From NCBI GenBank assembly GCA_004794655.1, contig SMMW01000086.1, positions 62,001 to 126,000 on the forward strand: DNA of 64,000 bases. Reading direction: 5' to 3'. Origin of the DNA: Marisa cornuarietis. Lineage: Eukaryota; Mollusca; Gastropoda; Architaenioglossa; Ampullariidae. The position numbers and the translations under genes are program-made. Position 1 is the first letter of the stretch; each line of letters begins with the position of its first letter. Under the pieces are notes generated by a model. That model did not search any database, was not told where the DNA came from, and worked only from the letters and a program-made list of their open reading frames with translations. Positions 20,546-30,689 of this stretch are shown piece after piece.

Positions 20546-22560
20546 GTAGGCCAGGTTGTTTTTTTTTGTGGGGTAGGCGGTGCAAACTGCATGCTGACAG
20601 TGAACGACGCTCACATTCTTGTCATCTCAGCATCTTTTTTTGAGGGGGGCGGCTTCTCCCCTTGCCCCCTGGTTCCTATGCCCAGGGCCGTGCTTATGGG
20701 CAGGCAAACGAGGCATCTGCCTAGCCCCTTTTGATTAATATGGCAGCTATAGGCTATGGTCGAGGGCCCACACGTGCCCTATGCCTCGGGCCCCGCGGGG
20801 GCTAAGAACGGGCTTGGCTATGTCACTGTATGATAGCATCTGATTTCATTTCTCATTTTCTTCCGTTTGCCAGGGTACCGGCCTGTATCCATACATGTTT
20901 TAAGTTTGCCAAGACGATTTGCTGTAAGAATTAAGAGTTTTAGATGCTTATTTGTACTGTGCCGATCATTATTTCTATCATGCCGGAAAAAAATCTTCCA
21001 GCACATCGTGTGCATGACATGCTTCAATAAGGCTGACTCACCTGCGTTCCTCAAGTCGCTAGCTTCTGCTCTGTGTGAAGGAACGATCGAACACTCAAGA
21101 CGTGCGCCGTATATTCACGTGACTGTCCTCAAAGAGGCTGCAGCTCTCAAAACACGTCAAATAGTTAACGGTACACCTGTACGCATCTGATGTTTTCATG
21201 CCGAGTTCGGGGACACACCGATAACTTAACAATTTTTTTTCACCTGTTGTTCTGTGACAAAAACCGCTGTCTGTGTGTGTGTGTTAGGTTAGTGTTAAAG
21301 TTACGGCTTCGGTTATGGCTTGGGTTAGCGTTAAAATTATGCTGTTGATTTGAGTGACGGTTAGGGTTTGGAAAAAGGCTTTAGGGTTAGTGCTAGGGAC
21401 TGGGTCTGAGGTTGATAACTTGTAGAGATGCAAAAACACGTACGTACAGTTGTACGCACACGCTTCGCCTGTAACTTGGTTGAAAAACAGAACTCGCTGC
21501 TAGTCGAAGAGGCTCAAGTGTAATGTGGTTGCATCACATCACTTAATTCGTTCGTTCGTGCGTGTGTGTGTGTGTGTGTGTGACCCGTATTTTGATACTC
21601 GTAGATAACAGTGATTCATATTGATAAAGCCCATCGCCGCTACAACGGCCACTGCTGTTTCTTATCATGACACGTGCTGTGTATAATAGATATAGTTGGA
21701 ACAGGTGTGATTCCATCGACCAAGTGATCCTTAACTAGGCGTTAGAGCTGTCGTATATTTTATGTGATTCACGTCACAATCGAGTCTTCCATCAAAGCTC
21801 ACGTGTAGCAGATGAGAAGGCATCATTCTAAAGGAAACGCTCAAATGGCTGTAAAAACGGATGTTCGCCTCCTAGGAAGAGCTTCTGCAGGTGCTCGAGT
21901 CATCTGTCAGTGAGCTTGCCACTGAAAGTTTGAACTCATTTTGTAATAGTTATAAGCATTTTAAACGTATGTGCATGAATTCATACAAATATATTTCCAG
22001 TTCGCTGGAAAAAAAAAGGTGGGGGCCACAGAGGCTTCGTGTGCTGTCAGGGTTATTGACAGAAAGATTTGATGATGCTGACATAATTATATGCGAACAC
22101 TTCACAGTCACTGCATGGAAAGATATAGTACGTGCAAGGTGCTTCAGTCTTATTTGTATTTGTACTTCGATCAATGGTCCGACCGCGCATGCGTACAGTG
22201 TCAAATCGAAGCCACCCAAAATCTTAGAAGGGTGGATTAGAGAATGTACAATCTATCGACATATTCGTAGCAATGGTAATTATCTAGGACTCTAGGTTAC
22301 GAACTGTTCAATCTATGACTATTACTCTTTAGCAGATATATGGCAGCCATTGCACCAAAAACGACTTCGATCGATTCTTTCTCGAGATACGTACAGAATA
22401 GAATAGTGAAATGAATCCCGTGGATTTCATCATGCGTGTACAGGTTAGTCAAGTGCCTCGTCTGTAGGTCCCGTGGCCTGGTGGAAGCTATTTTTATTGC
22501 AGCAACAACACGCACACCTCCGCTCTCCCTCGTACAGCGCTTTTGAGGTCACCAGCTTGA
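20545..22560. other. Upstream flank of XBP1
   Basis: At 20660-20830 a GC-rich stretch with CAGGGCCGTGCTTATGGGCA at one side and GGGGGCTAAGAACGGGC at the other looks like a hAT-type transposon remnant. A field of GGTTAG/GGTTAGGG-like words lies at 21285-21420, and a short (GT)n at 21561-21582. The open frame 21891-22295 has no recognisable domain. No gene supported. Confidence 0.5.
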
Positions 22561-22617
22561 CCCCAGCTGTTGTTGTGTTTGTATTCGTTCAGCCAATCGG
22601 AGCTCGGAAACGTCAGA

Positions 22618-22625
22618 TGACGTCA
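22618..22625. promoter_or_regulatory. CRE (TGACGTCA) in the XBP1 promoter
   Basis: A perfect palindromic ATF/CREB site 165 bp upstream of the XBP1 start codon. ACGTCAG also occurs just before it (22609-22615). Confidence 0.72.
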
Positions 22626-22635
22626 GTAGCAACGA

Positions 22636-22654
22636 CCAATCGATAAAGACCACG
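22636..22654 (+). promoter_or_regulatory. ER stress response element (ERSE-I) with embedded UPRE core
   Basis: CCAAT (22636-22640), exactly nine bases, then CCACG (22650-22654) match the ERSE consensus CCAAT-N9-CCACG bound by NF-Y and ATF6/XBP1. Bases 22650-22657 (CCACGTCA) are the reverse complement of the UPRE core TGACGTGG. It is 136 bp upstream of the ATG. A second CCAAT box is at 22593-22597. Confidence 0.85.
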
Positions 22655-22789
22655 TCAGCCTTCCCCGGCTATCATTTGGGAGGACGAAGCAGGAAAGATG
22701 ACATGAAAGTCAAGCTCTCGTGATTTTCAACCCCGACGGCAACTCTTTTGACGACTTGATGCTGACCAGCGATCGACACGGACTGTAAA

Positions 22790-22956
22790 ATGTCTTTGCT
22801 TCCACCGAAAGCAATAGTCATCACCGCCTTCGGAACAAAAAGCGCGAATTCGTTCGCGATGGCAGATATCGAAGACGTATTCGCTGATGGCGGTGGGCAG
22901 CCGAGGAAAAGAAAGAGGCTGACACATCTGTCAGCCGATGAAAAAATATTGAGAAG
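22790..22956 (+). CDS. xbp1: XBP1 exon 1
   Basis: It starts MSLLPPKAIVITAFGTKSAN and contains RKRKRLTHLSADEKILRR just before the basic region. It ends in phase 2 at AGAAG|GTAACT. A second in-frame ATG (MADIEDVF) follows 23 codons later. Confidence 0.93.
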
Positions 22957-25551
22957 GTAACTAGCATTTATTCGTTACTAGGAAACGTTATCTTGGTAAA
23001 TTGTGTATCATGTGCTAAAACTGTTGAATGATTTTCGCCCCAGATGTCGTGATTTGTGTCATTTTTGTGGGCGTGGTGCTTTCTAGAAACAGGATGTGAA
23101 AATGTCGATAACGGGACGCGTTCACATCTACAACACCGCTGACGTGGCGGTGACGCAAAGCGCAGATAGCGGTTTTTTTTTGTTTTTTTTTTTAGCTGAC
23201 GTAATGTGCAACCTAACAGCTTCGGGCGGTTATTCCAGAAGCATGCCGGAAATACCAACATGCCAGAAATACCAACATATTAGATCCCTGAAAATATTAA
23301 TTCAGATTGGCTATTGTTTTTGTTTTCATTGTTTGTGGTGAAGGGGAGCGGTTGCGGGGCCCGGGTGAGGGGTTGGAGCTGATGACATTTCTAGAAGCAT
23401 GCAAGCACTCCATTGTTCTTGTGTAATTGATTTTTATTTTTTTACAGAATTAATCTCCTTATGCAGGTTTGGCTGCTATTCTGTAGCAAGCATTAGCGCT
23501 ATGATGAAATTAGAAGACATGATGGGTTTTGATTAGGCTGAAATTCACTCCAATACTGTCCTAATTATGATGTATGTACATCTTACAACAGAAAGTTAAG
23601 GGGAGACAGACTCAACAGGAGGGGATAAACCTAAGTTATATTGCTGTTAAAGGTACTCAACGTTGTTTCAGAATTGCAGAATATGAAAAGAATAGCTCTT
23701 GGCTAAAATCATTAACAGTGATCAATTTAAAGAAAATTCTTTATACATTAAATACTAAACTAAGCTTTTCTAATTATAGGAAACTGAAGAATCGTGTGGC
23801 AGCACAAACAGCTCGTGACAGAAAGAAAGCCCTAATGGTGGAGCTGGAAGAGAAAGTTGCACAGCTACAGGAGCACAACAGACAACTGATGAAAGAGAAT
23901 GCAGAACTTCGTGTCAGCCGATCATCTCTTCAGCAAGAAAACTGTCGCTTAAAAAAATGCTTGAATGCCCCAGTGACTACACCTCCAGCTAACACAGCTG
24001 CATCAGGCAACAGAATCACCAACACAGATGCCAGTGCATTGTTTTGCAAGACAGAACCTGAGTCCCCCGGGTCTGCAGTACCTGCTGTTTCTCTGCCGAA
24101 GGAACAGATTCAGGCTCTGTCTCACTTGATGATGCACTATGCGGCCTGTGCTCTGACAATGAGGTAAGAGATTTCACACGTCTGGGGCTCAGTGATCATT
24201 TGAAACTTTGCATTAATAATATTTTTTCCAGTTAGGGCAAAATTTTAATAAGATTTATTTTATTGTATTACAAATGTATTGGACAAGAATGTCTTTGTAA
24301 CTTTTTGAATGATGAAAATTGAGTGTATCTTGAAAAATGTGAAAATAATCATAAAACAGTTAATTGGGAAACTGGATCCTACAGGAATTGATTTAAAGAG
24401 TTAAGCTGCTTTGCTTTCTAAGGTGTTTATTTATTTATGATTTTGTTATTTGAGCCTTTTAAGTGTCACACATATTAAAGTATATTGTCTATACATGATT
24501 TTTTCTTTCTTTCCAGTCTGATGCTCTGCTTAGTCTGCTACAACAGCTCACTGCAGAAAGTGGAGGGGTCAAGCCGGAAGCGCAAACAGACGCGTCCAGC
24601 ACGACGCTCCTCACAAAACACAGTAGCCCTGGAGCCAACTTTGGAGAGGTGCCACAAGACACAGGATTGGTGGGGCCCACAGCAGCAGAGCTGGAATCCC
24701 TCAATGAACTGATCAAGTTTGACCATATTTACTACAAAGAGGAGCCTCCTGCTCCCAGTGCTAGTAGTACTTCCAACTCCTCCAGCAATACCATGTGTAG
24801 TGGTTCACTTGAGCCAAGTCTTGTGCTGGCCTCCACAGTTAAAAAGGTACTTCCAGTGTCTGTCAGGCCAAAGACGGTTTCTTCTGGCCAGATGCCTGTG
24901 GCAAGCTGTGAAGAAGATTTGAGCATTGGGTCTATGGTTTTGACAACTGGTTCCAGCATGTGGGACAACACTAACAACAGCATGGTGTCACTCCTGCCAG
25001 AGGCAGCAGACGGACTTCTGGAATCGGTACCCAAACCCACCACTACGGATATCACCAAACAGGTGATCACCAATGTCTCCCAGGGCATGGGCTATGACAT
25101 GGAGTATGACCCAAGTGCCGAGTTTCTGGACTTTGAAAGCCTGCTTGGCCTGGCAGAACTAGAAACTTCCGAGATGCAGCTTCAAGATCCAGCTCTGCAT
25201 AACCAGCAGCAGACTCAGAAACACCCAGTGCATTCTGAACCTCAACAGCAAGTAATGAATGTGGTAACAAACACAGTTGTCATAGGAGACAAAACCCCAA
25301 CACGCAAGAGGAAGCACAACCCAAGTAAAGGCAGCACTCCCCCATCCCCCAAGAAGGATGTCAGCAGTTTTGAAAGACTTAGCTTTATAGACCTGTCCAG
25401 GTATGAAGACACCCCCCAAGAGAACTTGAGTGATTCAGGCATGAGTTCTGATCTTAGCGATGCCGCTTCACCTAGCAGTGACATTTCTTCTGTATTGGGA
25501 GATGACACTTGGGAAGAGTCTTTTACGGAATTGTTTCCCTCTTTATTGTGA
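22790..25551 (+). CDS. xbp1: XBP1, bZIP transcription factor of the unfolded protein response
   Basis: Three exons: 22790-22956, 23780-24163 and 24517-25551. The N-terminal RKRKRLTHLSADEKILRR runs into the basic region KLKNRVAAQTARDRKKALM and a leucine zipper, the XBP1 signature. Read straight, exon 3 stops at 24712 and gives XBP1u of 248 aa ending WGPQQQSWNPSMN, like the vertebrate XBP1u tail. The long third-exon frame (ELESLNELIKFDHIY through SFTELFPSLL) is the XBP1s activation domain and is reached only by removing 3n+2 bases, the role of IRE1 splicing; 24521-24546 (26 nt) fits, giving 519 aa. XBP1s activates ER chaperone and ERAD genes. The promoter carries ERSE and CRE sites, suggesting induction by ATF6 and by itself. 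Gene identity is certain; the exact IRE1 cut sites are inferred. Confidence 0.96.
23780..24163 (+). CDS. xbp1: XBP1 exon 2 (bZIP and linker)
   Basis: Basic region, leucine zipper, a Thr/Pro-rich linker with KTEPESP, and the start of a hydrophobic run LSHLMMHYAACALTM. Acceptor AATTATAG, donor TGAG|GTAAGA, phase 2. Confidence 0.95.
24517..24712 (+). CDS. xbp1: XBP1u-specific C-terminus (unspliced frame)
   Basis: Frame 24518-24712 reads LMLCLVCYNSSLQKVEG onwards and ends WGPQQQSWNPSMN with TGA at 24710. The W-G-x-x-Q-x-S-W-x-P-x-M-N pattern matches the end of vertebrate XBP1u, the translational pausing peptide. It overlaps the XBP1s frame for over 150 bases. Confidence 0.85.
24521..24546 (+). 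other. xbp1: Candidate IRE1-excised (hac1-type) 26-nt intron in XBP1 mRNA
   Basis: Cutting after CTG (24520) and after CAG (24546) removes 26 nt, the vertebrate length, and joins the bZIP frame to the XBP1s frame. The 5' side reads GAGTCTG, like the vertebrate GAGTCCG, with GAG/CTC able to pair around a 7-nt loop. The 3' cut lies in a loop closed by TCTGC/GCAGA. The loops do not fit the strict 7-nt consensus at both ends, so the exact sites are tentative. Confidence 0.55.
24547..25551 (+). CDS. xbp1: XBP1s-specific activation domain (spliced frame)
   Basis: Frame 1 after the candidate intron reads through to TGA at 25549-25551. The block ELESLNELIKFDHIYYKEEP and the tail SPSSDISSVLGDDTWEESF match vertebrate XBP1s. 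DSGMSS at 25432-25449 fits a beta-TrCP phosphodegron. Confidence 0.93.
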   Translation, partial: LTAESGGVKPEAQTDASSTTLLTKHSSPGANFGEVPQDTGLVGPTAAELESLNELIKFDHIYYKEEPPAPSASSTSNSSSNTMCSGSLEPSLVLASTVKKVLPVSVRPKTVSSGQMPVASCEEDLSIGSMVLTTGSSMWDNTNNSMVSLLPEAADGLLESVPKPTTTDITKQVITNVSQGMGYDMEYDPSAEFLDFESLLGLAELETSEMQLQDPALHNQQQTQKHPVHSEPQQQVMNVVTNTVVIGDKTPTRKRKHNPSKGSTPPSPKKDVSSFERLSFIDLSRYEDTPQENLSDSGMSSDLSDAASPSSDISSVLGDDTWEESFTELFPSLL

Positions 25552-28500
25552 GTCTTAGGTGTGAAGGAGGGGAGATTATTATTTACCTCCACCACTTGCG
25601 TGTACATATATAAGAAACTATACAGGTCATGATAATGTGTTTATACTCCGTCATAATTTGTTGTTGTTGGTTGAATGGACTGCATTAAAATGGATTAAGG
25701 GTCATGATGCTGCTTGTGTTTGAATGATAGCTTTAAGATTGGTTAAAACCATATCCAGATTTATATGCATCACAGTTTCAGCCGTCATCTTTGAAGTTAT
25801 ACATATTTTTGTTAATCAGATTTGCCTCCATTTTTATACCTGATCAAAGATCTTCAGCACCAATAACCAGGTGGAGAATTAAAGATTGTTTGTGTTTTGC
25901 ACCGTGCCAGCAACTGAGGCTTTATCACGGCGAGTGGAGAATTAAAGAACCACTTCATAATAGTTGTAAAAGTAAAAGTAAATACTAAAGGTCACGAGAG
26001 ATGCTTAAGCTGGCCTGACGAGAGGGGGGTCTGGTGTACCTGGGCTGTGAAGGGGGATTTTTTTCCTCCTTTTCCATTTCTTTCATAGAAAGGTTGACAT
26101 AACATTCCTCACTCTGGGGATTTTTTTTCTATGGAGGGGAGTACTACAAGTTTGGTCCTTTAATATCAGTTTTCCTCATTTACTAACCACTTACGTGTAA
26201 ACAACTCTTATGTTCAAGTAGTGATGTAGATACTAGTGCACTTGTCGGGATCTTTGCATTCTATATTACGTTACTGAATGAAATATGGATATTGACAATC
26301 AAATTATAAGCATATTATATACTGGGAAAATAATTTACGATTACAAGGGGCCCGTAGAGGTCGTCCGCCCCAGGGCCCATGCTGGCTCTCGGCGGCCCTG
26401 TCCTTAAACCTAATTGAATATATTTTGAAAATTTTAACACTCCTAAAAATATTTTCCTAAGAAACAATTTCACTTTACATTCCATGAATGATATAAAGCC
26501 TGGTAAGTGGGGTGATATGCCAATTTTATTGTTTACCCATCAGAAAATAACTTCACAACGAACTTTTTTTCTTGGTCGCAACATCCACTTTGAGATTTTT
26601 TTTTTTTAAACATTACAACGACCAGAAGGGGAAAAATTATGTAAAGCCCCGCAGATGAAACATTCAGGTGAGTACAACATGTAACGTGAATGAACACATC
26701 AAATGCAGGTGCACCCATACTTGTATGTGCCAACAACTGTTGATAAATAATTTGGCGATGAAAATTGGTAAAGGTAATACAGAAACCTGTTAGTCTGGGG
26801 ACTGATGTGTCATTTTATTGCGAGGATAATGCACCTCGCTATGGTCCCTCCCACCACCTAAGGGGGTCACGAATATATTTAACAAATGAGTCAACTAGGA
26901 GTAGTAATGCTGTGCCACAGGTTTTGAACTGGCTGCTGTGCATGCCTTCACCTTGGATGTTAGTGCTCTAGCAATCAACCTATTTAAAACCCAATGCATT
27001 TAGCAATCAATACTGCAGTTCCCCATTTTATAAAACAATATCAATTGCTGTAACAAATAACTTTCCTTGCCCATCCTTACATACAATTAGCAGGAACGAT
27101 ATTTCACACAGAGGCACAAAAGATTAAAAATATGAAGCATAAACTACTAGAAAATGAGATTGCATCCAAGATGAAATTTAAGGATGATAGCATCACCCAA
27201 CCTGTTATGCCATGATGGTCTGGATTTAGCACAAAAAGACGTTACATTTAAAAAATACACAAAATACCATGTAATTATACCCACTGGCTGCTTTCATATG
27301 AAAGAATATACAGTTCTGTGTCAAAACAAATTCAGACACAATACATTTAAAGCTTCTTAAAACATTTTCTAATAAATTTGCTTTAGTTACTTTTTAAATT
27401 AGTTTTGATACAGTTATTTACTGCCTATGCAAGAAGGTGATATGGAGATGTACAAAGGGATGGCAAACATGATTTCAAAATGAACTATCAGCAGGTTTCA
27501 CTTACTGGAAACAGTTTCAATAAATTAGCAAGAGGCACAATGGTGCTAAGGCAAAAATCAATAAAGCTCTGTATTTGTTTCATTCCTAGACTGGAAATTA
27601 CTCCTGTATCACAAATTCTTCATGATTTTGCTTGTTTCACTCTAATTGTGATAAAAGTCCATCACTACACTACAAGATCTCTTTCTGGCTGCTGGTGTTT
27701 CTTTCAAACTACAGCTTTCAACTAAACTTATTCCTATAATGAAATTTTCACTCATCTCCAAGTAAGCATCTAAAGGGAGACAACCCTGTCTTTAACTCTG
27801 CTTCCCTTTCCTTGAGTCAAATTCTTTCTCAAGTGACCATATCTTACATGCTCTTATACACATGAGGTCATTTCTGCCATCACAAGAAAGATCTGATACA
27901 TTAGATGCAACAAAATACAACAAAGCATAAACTTGTCAAAATTGGCTGCTTTTACAAGGGCTTTTAAAACTGTCCTACAGAACACAACTGATCTAGTACT
28001 TGTTAGATTCTTCAGGCCTTGGAATTTCTTGAAACCCACTGGTGCATGGCAGAATAGTAAGCTGGTCAGAAAACAGAACTCCTAATTACAATTCACTGAA
28101 TCTGAGCATTGTCTGAAATGCTCTGTTTCCTGTTCTACAATACAGGTTGTAAGCTTAACTCCTTTTTGTGTAAGCATTATTTATTTTAATGGATGCTTCA
28201 CTTTGAGCTGTGGGAGTTTACAGAGTAATATACAAAAAAAAAAAAAATAGTTTATACAAAAGAAGCTGATGGTAAAATCAGACTCCACGGTGTGAAATAT
28301 ATATACTTTGAAAACTGTTCTGTAAGTTAAACATAAATTTAGAATACAGCAACATCGCCCTTTTTCTTTTGCTATGTCACATATATGTAAATAACTTGAG
28401 AATAACAATATACACATAAAGAGCATATTTATGTACACTGTCGATAGTATGTTGACCTAGACTCTACAGACTTTGTGAGTTGGTTGAAATTTTGCCAAAA

Positions 28501-28650
28501 TAATACTCCTGAAATAATATTTCCTCTTATACTTGTGTTATTGTTCTGGTAAAATTAGCTTTATTGTAAGACTTTAGTATATCTGCTAACAAATGTGGTG
28601 GCCCTATCTAGGACCCTAAAAATTCTGCAACAAAACTTACAACAAACTAC
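25552..28650. other. XBP1 3' flank
   Basis: AT-rich DNA without a recognisable gene. It should contain the XBP1 3' UTR; no poly(A) site stands out. A SINE-like fragment lies at about 25895-25945 and a small GC-rich transposon-like remnant (GGGGCCCGTAGAGGTCGT to GGCGGCCCTG) at 26346-26400. Confidence 0.5.
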
Positions 28651-28651
28651 A

Positions 28652-29399
28652 TGTATTGTAAGAGTGCAAATAAAACAAGATCAAGCGGCATCTATGAATA
28701 ATATAGGGTATTTTTGTGTTGTACTCCTTTAGTCACACTAGTAAACCAGATTTCAAGCCAATCCAATGGGTATTGTGAAAATCATTTTAAAGATTAGGTT
28801 TTCCTTCTATCAGCAACATATTACCACGTGTATTGTAAGAGTGCAAATAAAACAAGATCAAGCAGCATCTATGAATCATATAGGCTATATTTGTGTTGTA
28901 AACCTTTAGTCACACTAGTAAATTAAATTTGAAGCCAATCCAATGGGTATTCTGAAAGATATTTTAAAGATTAGGTTTTCCTACTGTCAGCTATATATTA
29001 CAACGTGTATTGTAAGAGTGCAAATAAAACAAGATTAAGCAGCATCAATGAATTATATAGGCTATATTTGTGTTGTACTCCTTTAGTCACACTAGTAAAC
29101 GAAATTTGAAGCCAATCCAATGGGTATTCTGAAAGATATTTTAAAGATTAGGTTTTCCTTTGATCTGCAATATATCACCATGTGTAATGTAAGAGTGCAA
29201 ATAAAACAAGATCAAGCAGCATCTATGAATTATATAGGCTATTTTTGTGTTGTACTCCTTTAGTCACACTAGAAAACCAAATTTAAAGCCAATCCAATGG
29301 GTATTGTGAAAATTATTTTAAAGATTAGGTTTTCCTTCTGTCAGCAACGTATTACCACGTGTATTGTAAGAGTGCAAATAAAACAAGATCAAGGAGCAT
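28652..29399. repeat. 177-bp tandem satellite, about 4.2 copies
   Basis: The marker TGTATTGTAAGAGTGCAAAT (or close variants) starts at 28652, 28829, 29006, 29183 and 29360, exactly 177 bp apart each time. Copies differ by scattered substitutions. Each unit carries AATAAA. The array ends abruptly after about 40 bp of the fifth copy. Confidence 0.95.
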
Positions 29400-30605
29400 T
29401 ATTTACCAATAAATACATCAAATATTTACTTCTCCACGATGGACTAAAATAGTCTGTTAAATAAGAAAATTATACTGACTTTACAATTATGTGATTTACA
29501 AAAGACTACATAGGGCTACCTAACAAGCTTATGTTGGATAGCCTTACTATCCCCATAGGATAGCCCTCCCTGATAAAACATACTTTTATGTTTGCCTGAC
29601 TTGCCCTACTCTTCTCAAAGGTTGATCTCCTATATTAACATCCATTTTTTATTTCCCTTGATTTCTTTTTGTTTTTTTTTTACTCCAATCAAATATTGTT
29701 CCATGTGCAACAAATACACTTGCATAAATAAGTGTTTTACTGCATTATATTAGCCCTCATATCATATACCATGCCAAATCACATCACATCACATGTGTGG
29801 AATACCGTGCTACTCAAGCATATTAACATCTTGTATTAGAAGAATCAATGCTCCTGTTTTCTGGAGGTCTAAGTGCATACATTTCGATGTTGAAATAAGT
29901 CGCTCTTTTCGCATTGATTTGTTCCATTAATAAAATTTTTTCTTTAATGTGCATAAGAAATACTAAGTGTTGAATGAGTGTATAAAGGGGAAAATAAAAG
30001 AAAACAATTCTCTCCCCATGACTGTTCTGTAGGTGGTAGATGTAGTTTTGACATAAATACACAACCAGAACTGGAATGTTAAAATTATTTTGATCCTGTT
30101 TCTGCCAGAGTATAGTTATGAATGAGGACAAGTTGTTGCCATGGGGGCAACATGAGGAAATCGAGGGCATCGGAGTTTTGTCTCCATGGAGATGAAGCAA
30201 AGTTCAGAATCCGCTGATTTTGCCTTACCTATGGGGCCATAATTACAAAGCAGTAACTAAGATGCCATAAGGTGAAATAAAATAAACACCTGCAGGCTCT
30301 GGACACCACTTCTCAACACAAGAAGACACTTCTTATCCTTAATTTCCCCATTTTGCTCCGGGCCAACAACTTGCTCTCACTTCATAACTACAGCTCCAGC
30401 GTGGACATCTTCACAAAACTCACAAAAGGAGAAACATGCATTCTGACATTTCCATTATCACCATTGCATATGGTTCAGTTTTTTTTTAAATATCATTGGA
30501 TCTGTACATGCTTTGTTTTGTTTCTTTCGAAGGTCAAACCCTGTCTTTGGCTGCTGATTCCAAGACTCTTAGCAGTTTTTAATTTAAGTTTTGAAATGAC
30601 GATCA
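29400..30605. other. 3' flank of the phosphomutase gene
   Basis: AT-rich, no repeats or genes recognised. The 3' UTR of the minus-strand gene ending at 30606 should run into this stretch. Confidence 0.5.
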
Positions 30606-30689
30606 CTAAGCTTTGGGAAGATATTTTTCCTCTGCTTCTTTCAGTTCATCATCACGTGTCAGCCGGAAAAGCTCTTTTACAGTGGCAAT
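30606..30689 (-). CDS. PEP phosphomutase last exon
   Basis: It encodes [20 protein letters not shown] and EKYLPKA, stop TAG at 30608-30606. Acceptor GCCTACAG, phase 0. Confidence 0.92.
   Translation of the reverse strand: MATVKELFRLTRDDELKEAEEKYLPKA

Noticed and set aside
21891..22295. 134-codon open frame upstream of XBP1
   Set aside because: No recognisable domain or splice structure, and it runs close to the promoter; probably chance.
22593..22611. Second ERSE starting at the CCAAT box at 22593
   Set aside because: Nine bases after this CCAAT the sequence reads GAAAC, not CCACG.
24551..24557. CTG|CAGA at 24553 as the right-hand IRE1 cut
   Set aside because: It looks most like the vertebrate site, but no upstream CNG gives an intron of length 3n+2; the nearest CTG (24528) gives 25 nt and breaks the XBP1s frame.
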